DNA of 64,000 nt from Tritrichomonas musculus (GCA_039105265.1 JAPFFF010000002.1:9238001-9302000), one strand, 5' to 3'; numbered from the stretch's first letter, positions 45,294 to 56,687 are shown. Notes: generated by a model not told the origin, from the sequence alone. Made by a program: numbers and translations.

Positions 45294-47222
45294 TTTAACT
45301 TACAAAGAATGATTGAAGATTATATGATTATATTACAATGCACAATTCTTTAAAAAAGTTTTCTAATGAAAAACTATTCTTTTTTTTTTTTTTTTTGTCT
45401 TTAAATTATCAAAAAGTTTTTCCTATTTATTTAAAATTTGAAAGAATTATTTTGCAAGTAAACAGTTATATCTCAATAATACAGCTGTATCACAAGAATT
45501 AAAAGTTTTTAATGCATCGAAATTTTATCAAACACTTCGATTAATAATCAAAATAAGAGTAGATGCAATTCAAGAGAATTTTATTCTCAAAAAGTTTGTT
45601 TTCCTTAGGTTTATGCAATTTTGTTGAGAGAATTGAACCTGCCTTTCATTTTTAATTCTCATGAAAAATAATAGGTATGCTATAATTGATATAATTGGAA
45701 GTCATCCTGACGAAATGGAATCTTCAAAAATAAATAACGGCTATAAATTTGGTGATTTATATCTTCGACAAGAAGGATTACTTGTCCATTGAAAATAAAT
45801 ACAAGTTTATTCATTAATATCAAAAGATCAAATAAATAAACAGGTTTTCATTTTCCCGTACCATTCAAAAAATTGAATGAAATTCATAAAATTATTTTAA
45901 TTTTCTATGAAATTGCAACAAAGAAAATTGAGATTTTTATTTTTTTAATAAAAAAAATAATCATTTAAAAAATGAAAGATTATTTATATAAATTGAAAGA
46001 CAAAAATAAATCTCACAAAATATTATTTGAAATTTTGGATAAGTAAATAAGAAAAGTAGCATATTTCTCAGTACATATCCTTATATTTGCCTTTGCAATG
46101 AAAAATATGATTATAAATAGTAATGAAAAACATATTTTTTTTTATATTATAATTTTTTTTTTTTTTTTTTTTTTTTTTTTGCCTCAAATGTATGAGTGGC
46201 GGCTTTTTGATAATTGCTTGATTGGTAAATTTTGATAATTGATGAAAATTGAGGATTTTTGTATATTGTTGAAATTTTACGAATTAAAAAAAATACTGTT
46301 GAAAAATAGATTGAAAATCATTGAATACTGAGAATTAGCAATACTTAGTAGGCATTCATTATAATAAAATGTGTGAAATTTGGTTATAAAAAATAAAAAA
46401 TGATCAATTGGAATGGAATTTGAACATTGCTAACTTTTAACTGAATTTGATCGTATTTAATTGAACCGATGCACATTTTTATTGGAGTAAATTACATATT
46501 TTAATAAATCTGATATTTTGGATTTTTCGAACTTGGAAATACGAATTTAAAGGCACTAACATAATATTTGAACCAACTGCAATTGAATTTCCCTTTTTAG
46601 GTTTCAGACTGACTGCTGGGCTATGATAAAGCTTACTTAATTCAAAATTTTGAGTTATGAATTTTAGTTTTCAATAGATTATCAATTTTCACTGTATAAA
46701 ATAAAAAAAAAATTTGAAAAAGGCTCTGAAAATTGAATGGTACGGAAATTTGTATATCAGTTTACAAATTACTTTTAAAATTTGATCTTGATTTTTTGCT
46801 CAAATATTTTTTTTATGTATTTAATATGTATTTATTCATTTCCAATATTTGTTAAAAATAAAATAAATTGATTTTTATTATATTTTAAATCATTTTAAAA
46901 AGTTAGTTTATACGCCAATTATCAATTTAATATTTCATAAATTAAATGATTGAATAATATTCAATGAATATAATCGTTTTTATAATTCAATGTTAATTTG
47001 TCAATTTTTTCAATTTATAAATATTGTTAGTAATTAATATTTTTTTTTATTATTTTTAACAAATATATCATTATATATTTTAATATTACAATTATATTTG
47101 ATATTAATTGATTTAATCTTATTTAGAAAAAGATATATGAGTTCATTTTAAGGTTTTATTTTTAAAAATTATGAATAATTATTGAAAAAGTTCAAATTCC
47201 AACTTTACCTTTCAGTTACAAT
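45294..47222. other. Spacer between kinase copies 3 and 4
   Basis: Near-identical to the spacer at 39329; no gene is seen. T-run length varies slightly between the spacers, which accounts for the 1-2 bp differences in unit length. Confidence 0.6.
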
Positions 47223-49322
47223 ATGTCTAACGAAAACGAAGTAATTGATTTAAGCCAGTTCACTGTCAAAGATAAAATTGGTGGAGGGTATTTTTCCCAA
47301 GTCTCCATTATTGAAGATAAAGATACAAAACAAATCTATGCGGCGAAATTTTTTACAAAAATCCCAGAAAACAAAACCCAATCAGATATGCTGTATGTTA
47401 GTCGAGAAGTTAACTTTGGAGCAGGAATGAACCATCCTTCTATAATTAAATTTATTGGGTACTCCCCAAAAAACTTTGAAAACGAAGATAAACCCATAAT
47501 TATCACGGAATACTGCAAGAATGGGAGCCTTTATAATTTTATCCAAGAACAAAACAAATATCCTGAACTTTTGACTGATACAAAGAAATTAATTATAATT
47601 TATGGCATAGCTGCTGGTATGAAATATCTACACTCGAACAACATCTTACATAGAGACCTCAAACCAGAAAACATCCTTTTAGACGACCGTTTACTACCGA
47701 AAATAGCCGATTTTGGCTTGATCAAAATGGAATCAATGAATGATCTCTCGAACTACATTCAATCGACAGATGGAATGAAAGGGACAGCTCTTTATCAACC
47801 ACGAGAAGCCATAAGTTATGGCTCACAAAACCCAAAGACAGATGTCTACTCATTCGCACTCATCGTGTATTATATCATGACATCAATTGTTCCTTTTTCA
47901 GATGTCCGTGACAAATTTACGGTCAAATTAATCGATGGCTATCGTCCTGAATTTAAAAGTCCAATTAACGAATCATACAAAAAATTTATTGAGGAATGTT
48001 GGGCACAAGAACCAAATGATCGTCCTTCTTTTGATGATATTGTGAAGCTTCTTAAAAAACCGGAATTCATCACAGAAAAAGTTAACAAAGAAGATTATTT
48101 GAGCTATGTAAAATACATTGAAGATTACCAGAGTTCTTTTGATGCTAAGAAAAAAATTGTAGACCTTGAAGATTACATTCCAGAAGCGAGTGCAAGCTTT
48201 GCAAGAATTGATATTGCGAGATATGTTGAAGAACCAAAGAAAACTATTCTATCATCGATTAGAAAAAGGCTCGGAATTGAACAAGAGAAGCTCTTTCCAT
48301 TCTCAGAATTCAACAAGTTATGTGATTCTTGTAAAAAATTAGTTACTGAAGCAGAAAATGATCCAGATAAGCAATTCATAATAGCAAAGAACTTGCATGA
48401 TGGAACGAGTAAATTCCCTAAAAACATCGAAATTTCTGTCAGATATTTGGAACGTTCAACAGAGAAAGGGAACATTGAAGATAGGGCATATTGGATACAT
48501 ATGTCAGTTAAAGAAATTAAAGATAGGGCATTCGATGGATGCGTTGAATTAAAGGAAATCATAATTCCTCTTTCAGTCACAAAGATTGGCGACCTTTGTT
48601 TTAATGGATGCTCTTTATTAACGAAAATGACAATTCCTTCTTCAGTCAGGAAGATTGGAAACCTTTCATTTGATGGATGCTCGTCATTAAAAAAAATCGA
48701 AATTTCGAAATTGGTTACCAAAATCGGACGTATTTCATTTAATGGATGCTCATCATTGAAAGAAATATCAATTCCAAAATCTGTTAAAGTAATTCATGCA
48801 AAATCTTTCAAAGGATGCACATCATTGGCACAAATCTGCATCCCTTCTTCTATTCCATTGGACAAACAAGATTCTATCACCAGATACACTCTTGCGCAAA
48901 ATTTGATGTCTCTTTCAGTAACTTCAATCAAAGAATATGCTTTCTCAGAATGTACATCGTTAACACAGATAAAACTTCCTTCTTCTTTGGTTGAAATTGC
49001 AGAGTATGCTTTCGAAGGATGTTCATCATTAAAACATGTGCTATTTGCATCTCCATATTATTTAGTGTCAATTGGGAAAAATGCTTTTTGTGGATGCTCA
49101 TCATTAAAAGAAATATCTATTCCTTCATCTGTTGATGATATTGGAGATTATGCATTTGTCAAATGCTCTTCATTAACCAAAATCGAAATTCTTTCATCAA
49201 CCGCAGAAATTGGTTCTGGTGTTTTTGATGAATGCTCTTCTTTGAGAGAAATATCAATTCCTTCGGAATTTCAAAAACCCATCAATTTCGTCTCTTCGAA
49301 TGTCAAAATTAATATCATTTAG
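47223..49322 (+). CDS. Kinase-Sel1-BspA LRR fusion protein, copy 4, internally deleted
   Basis: 699 aa. Residues 1-418 equal copy 3: a full kinase domain and the start of the Sel1-like part. After EKGNIE the sequence jumps through a short novel linker (DRAYWIHM) to SVKEIKDRAFDGC, well inside the LRR array, and continues to the normal C-terminus. The net loss is 1935 bp (645 codons), so the frame is kept and about 10 LRRs remain. The Sel1-like domain is mostly lost. The linker is encoded by about 25 bases that look copied from nearby sequence. It could be a functional short isoform gene, or a decaying copy that happens to be in frame. One LRR codon (TSLTQIKL) agrees with copy 1 instead of copies 2 and 3. 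Confidence 0.88.
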   Translation: MSNENEVIDLSQFTVKDKIGGGYFSQVSIIEDKDTKQIYAAKFFTKIPENKTQSDMLYVSREVNFGAGMNHPSIIKFIGYSPKNFENEDKPIIITEYCKNGSLYNFIQEQNKYPELLTDTKKLIIIYGIAAGMKYLHSNNILHRDLKPENILLDDRLLPKIADFGLIKMESMNDLSNYIQSTDGMKGTALYQPREAISYGSQNPKTDVYSFALIVYYIMTSIVPFSDVRDKFTVKLIDGYRPEFKSPINESYKKFIEECWAQEPNDRPSFDDIVKLLKKPEFITEKVNKEDYLSYVKYIEDYQSSFDAKKKIVDLEDYIPEASASFARIDIARYVEEPKKTILSSIRKRLGIEQEKLFPFSEFNKLCDSCKKLVTEAENDPDKQFIIAKNLHDGTSKFPKNIEISVRYLERSTEKGNIEDRAYWIHMSVKEIKDRAFDGCVELKEIIIPLSVTKIGDLCFNGCSLLTKMTIPSSVRKIGNLSFDGCSSLKKIEISKLVTKIGRISFNGCSSLKEISIPKSVKVIHAKSFKGCTSLAQICIPSSIPLDKQDSITRYTLAQNLMSLSVTSIKEYAFSECTSLTQIKLPSSLVEIAEYAFEGCSSLKHVLFASPYYLVSIGKNAFCGCSSLKEISIPSSVDDIGDYAFVKCSSLTKIEILSSTAEIGSGVFDECSSLREISIPSEFQKPINFVSSNVKINII

Positions 49323-49478
49323 TTTAACTTACAAAGAATGATTGAAGATTATATGATTATATTACAATGCACAATTCTTTAAAAAAGTTTTCTAATGAAA
49401 AACTATTCTTTTTTTTTTTTTTTTTGTCTTTAAATTATCAAAAAGTTTTTCTTATTTATTTAAAATTTGAAAGAATTA

Positions 49479-49651
49479 TTATTGTATACTATCAATTGAG
49501 AACCTAATTGGAAATTCATTTGCACCTCGAGCAGTTGGTAAAAAGCAGGATTTTGAGGAAAAATAAAATCAATTTGGTGTGTTCTCTTACTATTTTGCTG
49601 TTCAACAATTAGAAGATATTGTTTTGAAATCACTGGAATAACTCTTTGCAT
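49479..49651 (-). pseudogene. 5' fragment of an unidentified gene
   Basis: A minus-strand frame starts at ATG 49649-49651 and encodes MQRVIPVISKQYLLIVEQQN, then a Gln-rich, protein-like sequence (HQIDFIFPQNPAFYQLLEVQ). It runs into array-derived sequence at about 49479 and stops. Composition is unlike the AT-rich flanks. I read it as the N-terminal piece of a host gene truncated by the array junction. The family is not recognised. Confidence 0.45.
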
Positions 49652-49797
49652 TTTTCTTTTTTCTTTTCAGAAGCGAATGTATAAAGTTTTTCCGATAAGT
49701 GGAAAGTGATGTGATACTAAATAAGGTCATCTTACACTTATTTTGGATATAAATTAGTTCCATATCTTTAGCATTTTGTTATAAAATAAATTGAATT

Positions 49798-49942
49798 AAA
49801 AATCATTGAAATGCATAAGATTTCAATTAATTTTCAAAATTTTCAATAAAAAAGTAGCAAGATATATTATTATTTAGTTTTGCTACTTTTTTATTGAAAA
49901 TTTTGAAAATTAATTGAAATCTTATGAATTTCAATGATTTTT
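49798..49942. repeat. Long near-perfect hairpin (63-bp arms)
   Basis: Arms 49798-49860 and 49880-49942 are reverse complements with one mismatch, around a 19-base loop. The inner stem includes AAAAAAGTAGCAA. It could be a small palindromic element or give a strong RNA hairpin. No target duplication is identified. Confidence 0.85.
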
Positions 49943-50021
49943 ATTTATATTTTGTGTGGAAAAAGCGGTTAGAAAAAACAAACAGAACTTTTTCAATATA
50001 TTTTTATTTTGCAAAATAAAG

Positions 50022-50215
50022 TAAACAGTTATATCTCAATAATAAAGCTGTATTATATGAAGTTTTTAATGCATCGAATTTTTATCAAACATTTCAATTA
50101 ATAATCAAAATAAGAGTTGATGCAACTCAAGGAAATTTAAATCTCAAAAAGTTTGTTTTTCTAAAGTTTATTCAATTTTGTTGAGAGAATTGAACCTACC
50201 TTTCAAAATATTAAA
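50022..50215. repeat. Diverged copy of array spacer sequence
   Basis: Beginning GTAAACAGTTATATCTCAAT, this segment aligns with 33530-33725 and its array equivalents. It has many more differences than the array copies have among themselves. It is an older copy of the 3' spacer separated from the array by about 540 bp of other DNA. Confidence 0.75.
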
Positions 50216-50473
50216 AATTGAAAAGAGGGGTCAGAACCTGCCTTTTTTACTCTTAGAATAATTATTTTGATTATATATTTTTCTATATTTAATAATTATA
50301 CATTTTCTCTTTTTTCACAGATACGATTTTTAAATAATAAATTATATAATAAGATAATTATGTTTAAATAATTGAGAAAATAATCTATATAAAATAATTT
50401 TAAAATATGTTTATATTAATCAATATATTGATTAATATTACATTAAAATTCTTATAAATAACATATATAATAA

Positions 50474-50645
50474 CAGGGTTCTGTATCGATCCTCTCCGGT
50501 AGCGGTTATATCTCGGTAAAATATCGATATTACCGGCTCTAACCGCGGGTAATATTATTTATCGATAAAAAACCGAAGTATTGATACAAAAGTGGAAAAT
50601 TTATATCGAATGTCAGGTTTTTTGTCGGTATTTTTTTTTAAAAAA
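50474..50645. mobile_element. Possible single end of a transposon, with cruciform
   Basis: A GC-richer island begins CAGGGTTCTGTATCGATCC. It contains an inverted repeat at about 50502-50548 (GCGGTTA and CGGTAA pairing with TTACCG and TAACCGC around ATCGAT). The style resembles a DNA transposon terminus, but no matching opposite end is in the window, so it may be truncated or extend as AT-rich DNA. Confidence 0.35.
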
Positions 50646-50859
50646 AAAATGTATCGGATTCATTTAAAGATGATTAAAAAATTTATAAGGTTCTAATGAA
50701 TATTGTTAATTCTCATTAATTACATATTTTACAACAAATAACCATCATAATAATTGAATAATCAATGGTTTCTGAAATATCGTAAATTTAATCATCTTTA
50801 TGTCAATTTCTATTTGTAGATAAATATAACATCCCAGAACTATCGAATTAACTATTAAT

Positions 50860-51259
50860 ATGAGAAAGTACATAAAATATATAAATTTTATTGTTTTTAA
50901 TGATAATAATGATATCGAAAATTTGGATTGTTTAATAAATTTTATATTGATTGTTAATTCTTTCGAGAATGAAATAAAAAAAGATGGATTATTTGACTAT
51001 TATAAAGGCATATTTAATAGAACAAATTTTGAGTTGTTTCTTAAATTATCCAATAACAAATTGGATGATTTCATTCAATATCTTGAAGTGTTATATATCT
51101 ATAAAAACAAAATCAATTTTGAATTAGAACCACATAAAAATATTGAAGTCATTACAAGTACTGACAGTGAGCACGAGTGCCTTTCATTTGCTAGCATAAG
51201 AATAAATGATGTAATCAAAGTTTACTCAGGAAGTCCGGCAATGAGTTCTTTTAAACTGG
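50860..51259 (+). pseudogene. N-terminal fragment of an unidentified gene, cut by an inverted-repeat element
   Basis: From ATG 50860 about 133 codons look like ordinary protein (INFILIVNSFENEIKKDGLF, NKLDDFIQYLEVLYIYKNKI, SDSEHECLSF-like and NDVIKVYSGSPAMSS). At 51260 the frame enters the terminal repeat of an element and reads on only through that repeat to a stop at 51393. It may be the 5' part of the gene whose other parts lie at 52160-52375 and 54268-56687, all on the same strand. No domain is recognised. Confidence 0.5.
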
Positions 51260-52155
51260 ATTCCAAAAACTGGACCTCTCAATTTATTTGTGGGAAATTC
51301 AAAATATTATTTTTTAATTTGATAACATTATTTTCTATTTCAGAGGTCCAGTTTTTGGAACTTTCAAAAATTAAATATATATTGAAAAATTGAATAGTTT
51401 TTTATATAAAAAATTCAATATATTTGAATTGTGAAAGAAAATTGAATAAAAAATTGCTATGGATTCATTATTTCATCATCGGTACAATTCTCTTCTTTTT
51501 CCTCTTTTTCCTCTTCTTCTTCTTCAAATTCTACATATTCTTCTTCATTTTCATTATTTCTTAAATATTCTATGATACTTTCAAGTTCAAATTGGTGGTG
51601 AACTATTCATCTGATTCACTTGATTAAAAGTACCTATGCTGCTAATTGATGGTGAAATTGGAGCTTGATGCTGTAAATTCTGTATATTTTGATTATCTTC
51701 GATCTCAGTTGTTTGGTTTTGTGATCAAGTAGAATGATCAGATTTACCATAATTATCATCTTGGTTTAAGGATTTGTCGGAATATTAATCTTGATCACTA
51801 CATAATTTTTGATTATCTTTGATCTTATTTGTTTGTTTTCGGGATCGAGAAGAATGATCAGATTTATCATAATTATCATCTTGGTTTAAGGATTTGTCGG
51901 AATATTAATCTTGATCACTACATAATTTTTGATTATCTTTGATCTTATTTGTTTGTTTTCGGGACCGAGTAGAATGATCAGATTTATCATATTTATCATC
52001 TTGGCTTAAGGAATTATAATGAATTTGATTTTGGTTGCTGAAAAGCCTGAGCCCATAATGAAAGTAAACAAAATTTCAATATCATTCAAAATTTAAAAGA
52101 AGCTTTGAAAAAATTCTATACATTTAAAAAAATTGAGAGGTCCAGTTTTTGGAAT
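51260..52155. mobile_element. Inverted-repeat element with ATTCCAAAAACTGGACC ends
   Basis: The ends 51260-51285 and 52130-52155 are inverted copies of a 26-bp sequence (ATTCCAAAAACTGGACCTCT onward). A third copy of its first 19 bases lies inverted at 51342-51360, so 51261-51360 alone is a 100-bp foldback. The interior holds a decayed minus-strand reading frame with about 120-bp direct repeats (near 51690-52000) and a Glu-rich C-terminus ending near 51460; it contains several breaks. No clear target duplication is seen. The family is not recognised. Confidence 0.6.
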
Positions 52156-52159
52156 TTAG

Positions 52160-52375
52160 TTTATTAAAGAAGTTTTCATGAATAGTAACAACAGTTTTAT
52201 CGATTTTAAAAATATCGAAAAAGAATTGACAGAAATCAATGGAAAATCTCTTTATTTTCCAATGCGACTAAATCGAAAATTTAAGTATTGGACTCATCTT
52301 TATCCACAACACTACAAGAACACAAAAAACAATTTTTCATTAACAGATAATATGAAAAGTAAAATTGCAGCATTA
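52160..52375 (+). pseudogene. Internal coding fragment between two inserted elements
   Basis: The frame read from ATG 52178 (NSFIDFKNIEKELTEINGKS, then FKYWTHLYPQHYKNTKNNFS) is protein-like and ends exactly where the element at 52376 starts, with a stop provided by the element's first bases. The same frame extends upstream to about 52160. Probably part of the gene that continues at 54268. Joining across the TA target gives a one-base frame offset, so either further decay occurred or the pieces are not from one gene. Confidence 0.45.
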
Positions 52376-54087
52376 CAGTAGTGTTTTTAATATGGTAACG
52401 GTATTTAAAGTGGTAACGCTTTTTTTTTAGAAAAAAAAATTTAAAAATACAAAATTTAATTTTTTTCAACATAAAACAGAGTTTATTTAAATTAAATTAT
52501 ATAATAATATTTACCATTATTTATATGATATTAATCACAAGGTTGTGTATCTATCTGTCTCAAATCACCAAAGTTTTTCGTCAACCAATTTAAAAAGTTA
52601 AAATCAAATTACTTCATTACCTTTTTAAAATTTTTGATATATTCTTATATAATTAGTTTAGCATCTATTCATCATTCATAATTTATTCATCATTTAATTA
52701 TAAATGATAAATACTTTCTTTTGAAAAATAAAAATTATATAAAAAATGTAACCATTTTCATAAGTGTTTATACAAAATAAAAAATTCTTATTAGTGCTTT
52801 TGATTATTTCCTTAAATCCTTTTTATATTTGATTGTATATTAGAAGAATTTTATTATTTTACTATACTATTTACTTTTAACTCAAGCATAATGCTTTTTA
52901 TAGGTCAAATGAATATGCTTTGAATGGCTCAAATTAAATTGAATTATAACCTAAATTAGAAGATTGATCAATTTATCTTTATTATATAAATATATGGTTT
53001 ATTGCGCTGTATTATTAAAATAATAACATAAAAGTAATAATCTATACTAGAAGTTTCCTATTCTTATAATGATCTCAAAAACTGAAAAATACATAGTTGT
53101 AAGCAAAAAAATTTCATAATTTTTCTCTTTCTCACCAAAAAGAATCAAAAAGATGTAATATCGAATTTTAGTTCGATATTATATCAATTCAATGATTTTG
53201 ATAATAAAAAACGATGAATTATCTAATGATTATTTTTTCTTTAAAAATCGAATTTGAAAAAGATTCAATGAAATTTATTAATGAAATAAATATGTATATA
53301 AAATGCTGAAACATAAGAGATAAAAATTGTCTAAAAAAAACAAAATTTGAATATTTGTTTTGCTGTTCGTTTATAATTTTTGGACGTTTATCAATTAATG
53401 AAGATAAACCATTATCTTGTGCAAAACATATTATCTTATTGCATTATATCAATATATAAATATGTTTTAATAGTTTTTAACTAATTTTTAATTTGTAATT
53501 TCAGTAATCTGTTATGTTGTCGGGATAAAGATAACACAAAATTGAAAGATGATGAAAAAGTTCTCTCAATAAGTCTCAGAATGAAAATCAACTCTGACTT
53601 CTAATAAGTTAAATACATCTTTAAATGCAAATATGTTTTTATACATATTATTTATAAATAACAGCATTTTATAGATAAATGAATCAATTCTTTATCATGA
53701 AAAGTAAACGGTCACCAAAAAATCAAAGATATACTCGTTTTTATAGTCAATAATTTTATTTTTACAAATTTAATTAATAATTATTAATATTCTCATAATA
53801 TATAATATGTTTATATTCTTAAATAAAATATTACTTTGATGTACATGTTTATAGTCATGCCTTAATTTTTTTCATTGATTGACGAAAAACTTTGGTGATT
53901 TGAGACAGATAGATACACAACCTTGTGATTAATATCATATAAATAATGGTAAATATTATTATATAATTTAATTTAAATAAACTCTGTTTTATGTTGAAAA
54001 AAATTAAATTTTGTATTTTTAAATTTTTTTTTCTAAAAAAAAAGCGTTACCACTTTAAATACCGTTACCATATTAAAAACACTACTG
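52376..54087. mobile_element. Foldback/MITE element with 214-bp inverted arms
   Basis: Arms 52376-52589 and 53874-54087 are nearly perfect reverse complements. TA lies outside both ends (52374-52375, 54088-54089). The ends read CAGTAGTGTTTTTAATATGG with two subterminal GGTAACG motifs, the same arrangement as the element at 11179 and the right end at 13588. The middle is AT-rich and non-coding. It sits between coding fragments, so it appears to have inserted in or near a gene. Confidence 0.88.
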
Positions 54088-54265
54088 TAGATACACAACC
54101 TTGTGATTAATATCATATAAATAATGGTAAATATTATTATATAATTTAATTTAAATAAACTCTGTTTTATGTTGAAAAAAATTAAATTTTGTATTTTTAA
54201 ATTTTTTTTTCTAAAAAAAAAGCGTTACCACTTTAAATACCGTTACCATATTAAAAACACTACTG
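54088..54265. repeat. Tandem duplication of the element's right terminus (178 bp)
   Basis: 54088-54265 repeats 53910-54087 exactly as far as I can see, ends again in CACTACTG, and is followed by TA (54266-54267). It arose either by local duplication between TAGATACAC and the terminal TA, or from a partial second insertion. Confidence 0.85.
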
Positions 54266-54267
54266 TA

Positions 54268-56687
54268 AGAGCTATCTCTTTTATAAATGTAAAAATCTAA
54301 ATAAAGCTGCGGAATTGCTAACAAATACTGAAACCACGTTTCATCCTAGACTTTTGAATGACTCAAGTGCAGATATTTTTGCAATTTCTGCTTTACTTTA
54401 TAATTTTGAAAGAGATCCAAGTGAAATTTTTAACGAGTGTATTGAAAATAATAATGCTGTAAATGCACACTGTCCTCTCGGAATTGACTCTGCTTCTTTA
54501 ATAATAAATGCATCATTTCAGTGTTCTAAAATTCCAATTAGCATGGTTACAATTATTTTAAATATTTTGGAAGAAGCTGCTAAGAAAGCGATTTTTGTTA
54601 AATTAGTTTTAATTAGTAATGATGTGCAATCAGAAGACTTACGAGAAGAATTATTTACTACAGAAGAAATTTATAGAATTAAAAAAAAACTTAAAGAAGA
54701 AAATAATTTATCAGCATTTTATTCATCAATATCAATTGATGAGAAATTTAGATTTATATTTGATATCGAGCAATCTATCATTGCATTGTTAAATCCAGCA
54801 CCAATCCTTTTTGCCATTTTCATTGCACTAAATATTCTTGATGAAATGAATATAGAAAAAATTAAAACGTTGGCAAATAATTATTGTTCAGATAATAGTT
54901 TCAACCATTTTCTTAAAAATGATTTTAAAATTTTCAACTCAAATGATACATTAGAACAAAAAATGAAGAAAAAGGAGATAAATATGCAAATAGCTGAACA
55001 TTATTTATTAGCACATGCCAATTTTTCTTTGATGCGCATTAATTCTACTTGTGATATACAAATTAAAATTGATGCACTCAAAATTCCATCGAAACAATTT
55101 CTTTCTTTTGGTACTATTTTTCTTATTTACATTCTAATAGAATGTGTTGATGAATCTTTTATTACAAACATCATTGAGCAAATCGAGCAGTCAGTATCAG
55201 AGAAAGGTATTTCAAATTTTTTTGTTCTTTCAATATTATCATTATTATCTATGAAATCAACTATTTATGCATTATACTTATCTGTTTCTGATCTTCATAG
55301 TGGCTGGTATCAAGCAATAATGAAAAAATTGGAAAATATCAAAAACAAAGAAAATTTTGATTATTATTATAATGATATTATTGCATTTACCAGAAAAGTA
55401 CTAAAAAATTATGAAGGTCTAAACGATGAAGCCAAACATAAAGAAGAAGTTAATAAATTGAAAGCAAAAATTTCTAATAAAATCCAAAAAGCAATTAGTA
55501 AAATACAAAAACTTCCTGATCTTTCAATTCTTAAATCTAGAGGAATCATGTACAGAAGAATACCAATTAATTACTTAAAAGATCAAGCCAAAGAAATTGA
55601 AGATATTTTTTCTATTCCTTTTGGTAAAAACAAATGTTGTTATTATTTAGATTTAGCACTTTCAAGTATCAATAAAGCCAAAACATTTTTCAATGTTAAA
55701 GAGATAATGTATCGCAAAATTCAAAAAACAACATTTATTGATTATGAATCTATAAGAGATTGTACAAAATTATGCATCAGAGCTTCAGATGAGCTTAAAA
55801 CCGTTGCTCATTTGTTTAAAATATCAAATATTGAGTATGATTCTGATAGATTGTACAATAAATTTGCTTCTAAATTCAATAATAGACAAATAACTCATTT
55901 TTGTGTGAGTGTAAAGACTGCTAGAATCTTTAATATTGTTGAAATGGCACCAATTTCAAGTAAACTTGAATTATTCAGTGAAAATTTCGATCCATCTGAA
56001 GGATCTAATCCAAATTTGAAAGAATTGATGGGATTGCAATCAGCTGTTATTCATATTCTCACGCCAAAAGATGAAATGCGTAATCGTTTCAAAACAGAAC
56101 CATTTGAAACATATGAAACTGATGAAACTGATTCTTATTATTCAAGTGATTATTTTGAAGGAACTAAATCAATCTCATTTAGATCAATTGATTTTGATGA
56201 GCAAAACGTATTGTCTTTTAAGAAACCAGTTTTCAATAATCAAAAAAATTTAATTGAAAAATACAAAAAATTACAAATGTCAAATTTCCAAATTGCTGTT
56301 GCAAGAGATGAATTAAAACTTGGAAATAGTAATTGGACGAAAGATGTGTGGATTGCTTTTCTATATTGTTTCAACATGAGGATGGAAAGCATTGGGATTC
56401 AATTCAATCCGAATGACGATTATAAAAGTATTAAGTATCCAATCAGCCTTACTAATGGAATTAGTGTTGTCTTGAAATTTTATCCTCTTGCAAGTGTAAC
56501 TGCTTTTTGGAAAAATAAAGAACGAATAGAAAGATTTATTGGGAAATATAGCAAGAACGCAGAACAAATCATCAAAGCATTTATTCGAGGTTTTGATGAT
56601 GCTGATCATATAGTTACACCATTATATATGAAACGAACCACATATCAAGATCGTACTTTAGATACATTAGCATTGATATATGAATAG
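54268..56687 (+). CDS. Large hypothetical protein, 5' end lost or displaced by an element
   Basis: The frame is open from the element border: 806 codons beginning SYLFYKCKNLNKAAELLTNT. No ATG occurs until 54543, although the residues before it are clearly coding (DIFAISALLYNFERDPSEIF). From ATG 54543 a 715-residue product is possible. The protein is mostly predicted helical, with a basic coiled region near KLKAKISNKIQKAISKIQKL and a Ser/Tyr/Asp-rich acidic linker (YETDETDSYYSSDYFEG). The C-terminus is compact and aromatic. No catalytic motif or membrane segment is recognised. Upstream pieces on the same strand may be its original N-terminus. It could be a newly broken gene or a functional gene using an internal start. 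Function unknown. Confidence 0.65.

Larger units (their letters stand above)
28865..49478 (+). repeat. Tandem array of four units of about 5.965 kb
   Basis: Gene starts at 29328, 35294, 41259 and 47223 are spaced 5966, 5965 and 5964. Genes and spacers are almost identical, including T-run tracts and noncoding DNA. Scattered differences show that the copies are real rather than an assembly echo. Unit 4 has a 1935-bp net internal deletion, and array sequence stops at about 49478, after which unrelated DNA begins. Confidence 0.95.

Noticed and set aside
54240-54320. Intron accounting for the missing start of the 54268-56687 gene
   Set aside because: No trichomonad splice signals (GTAYGT start, ACTAACACACAG-type end) are present at the border; it coincides with an element end instead.
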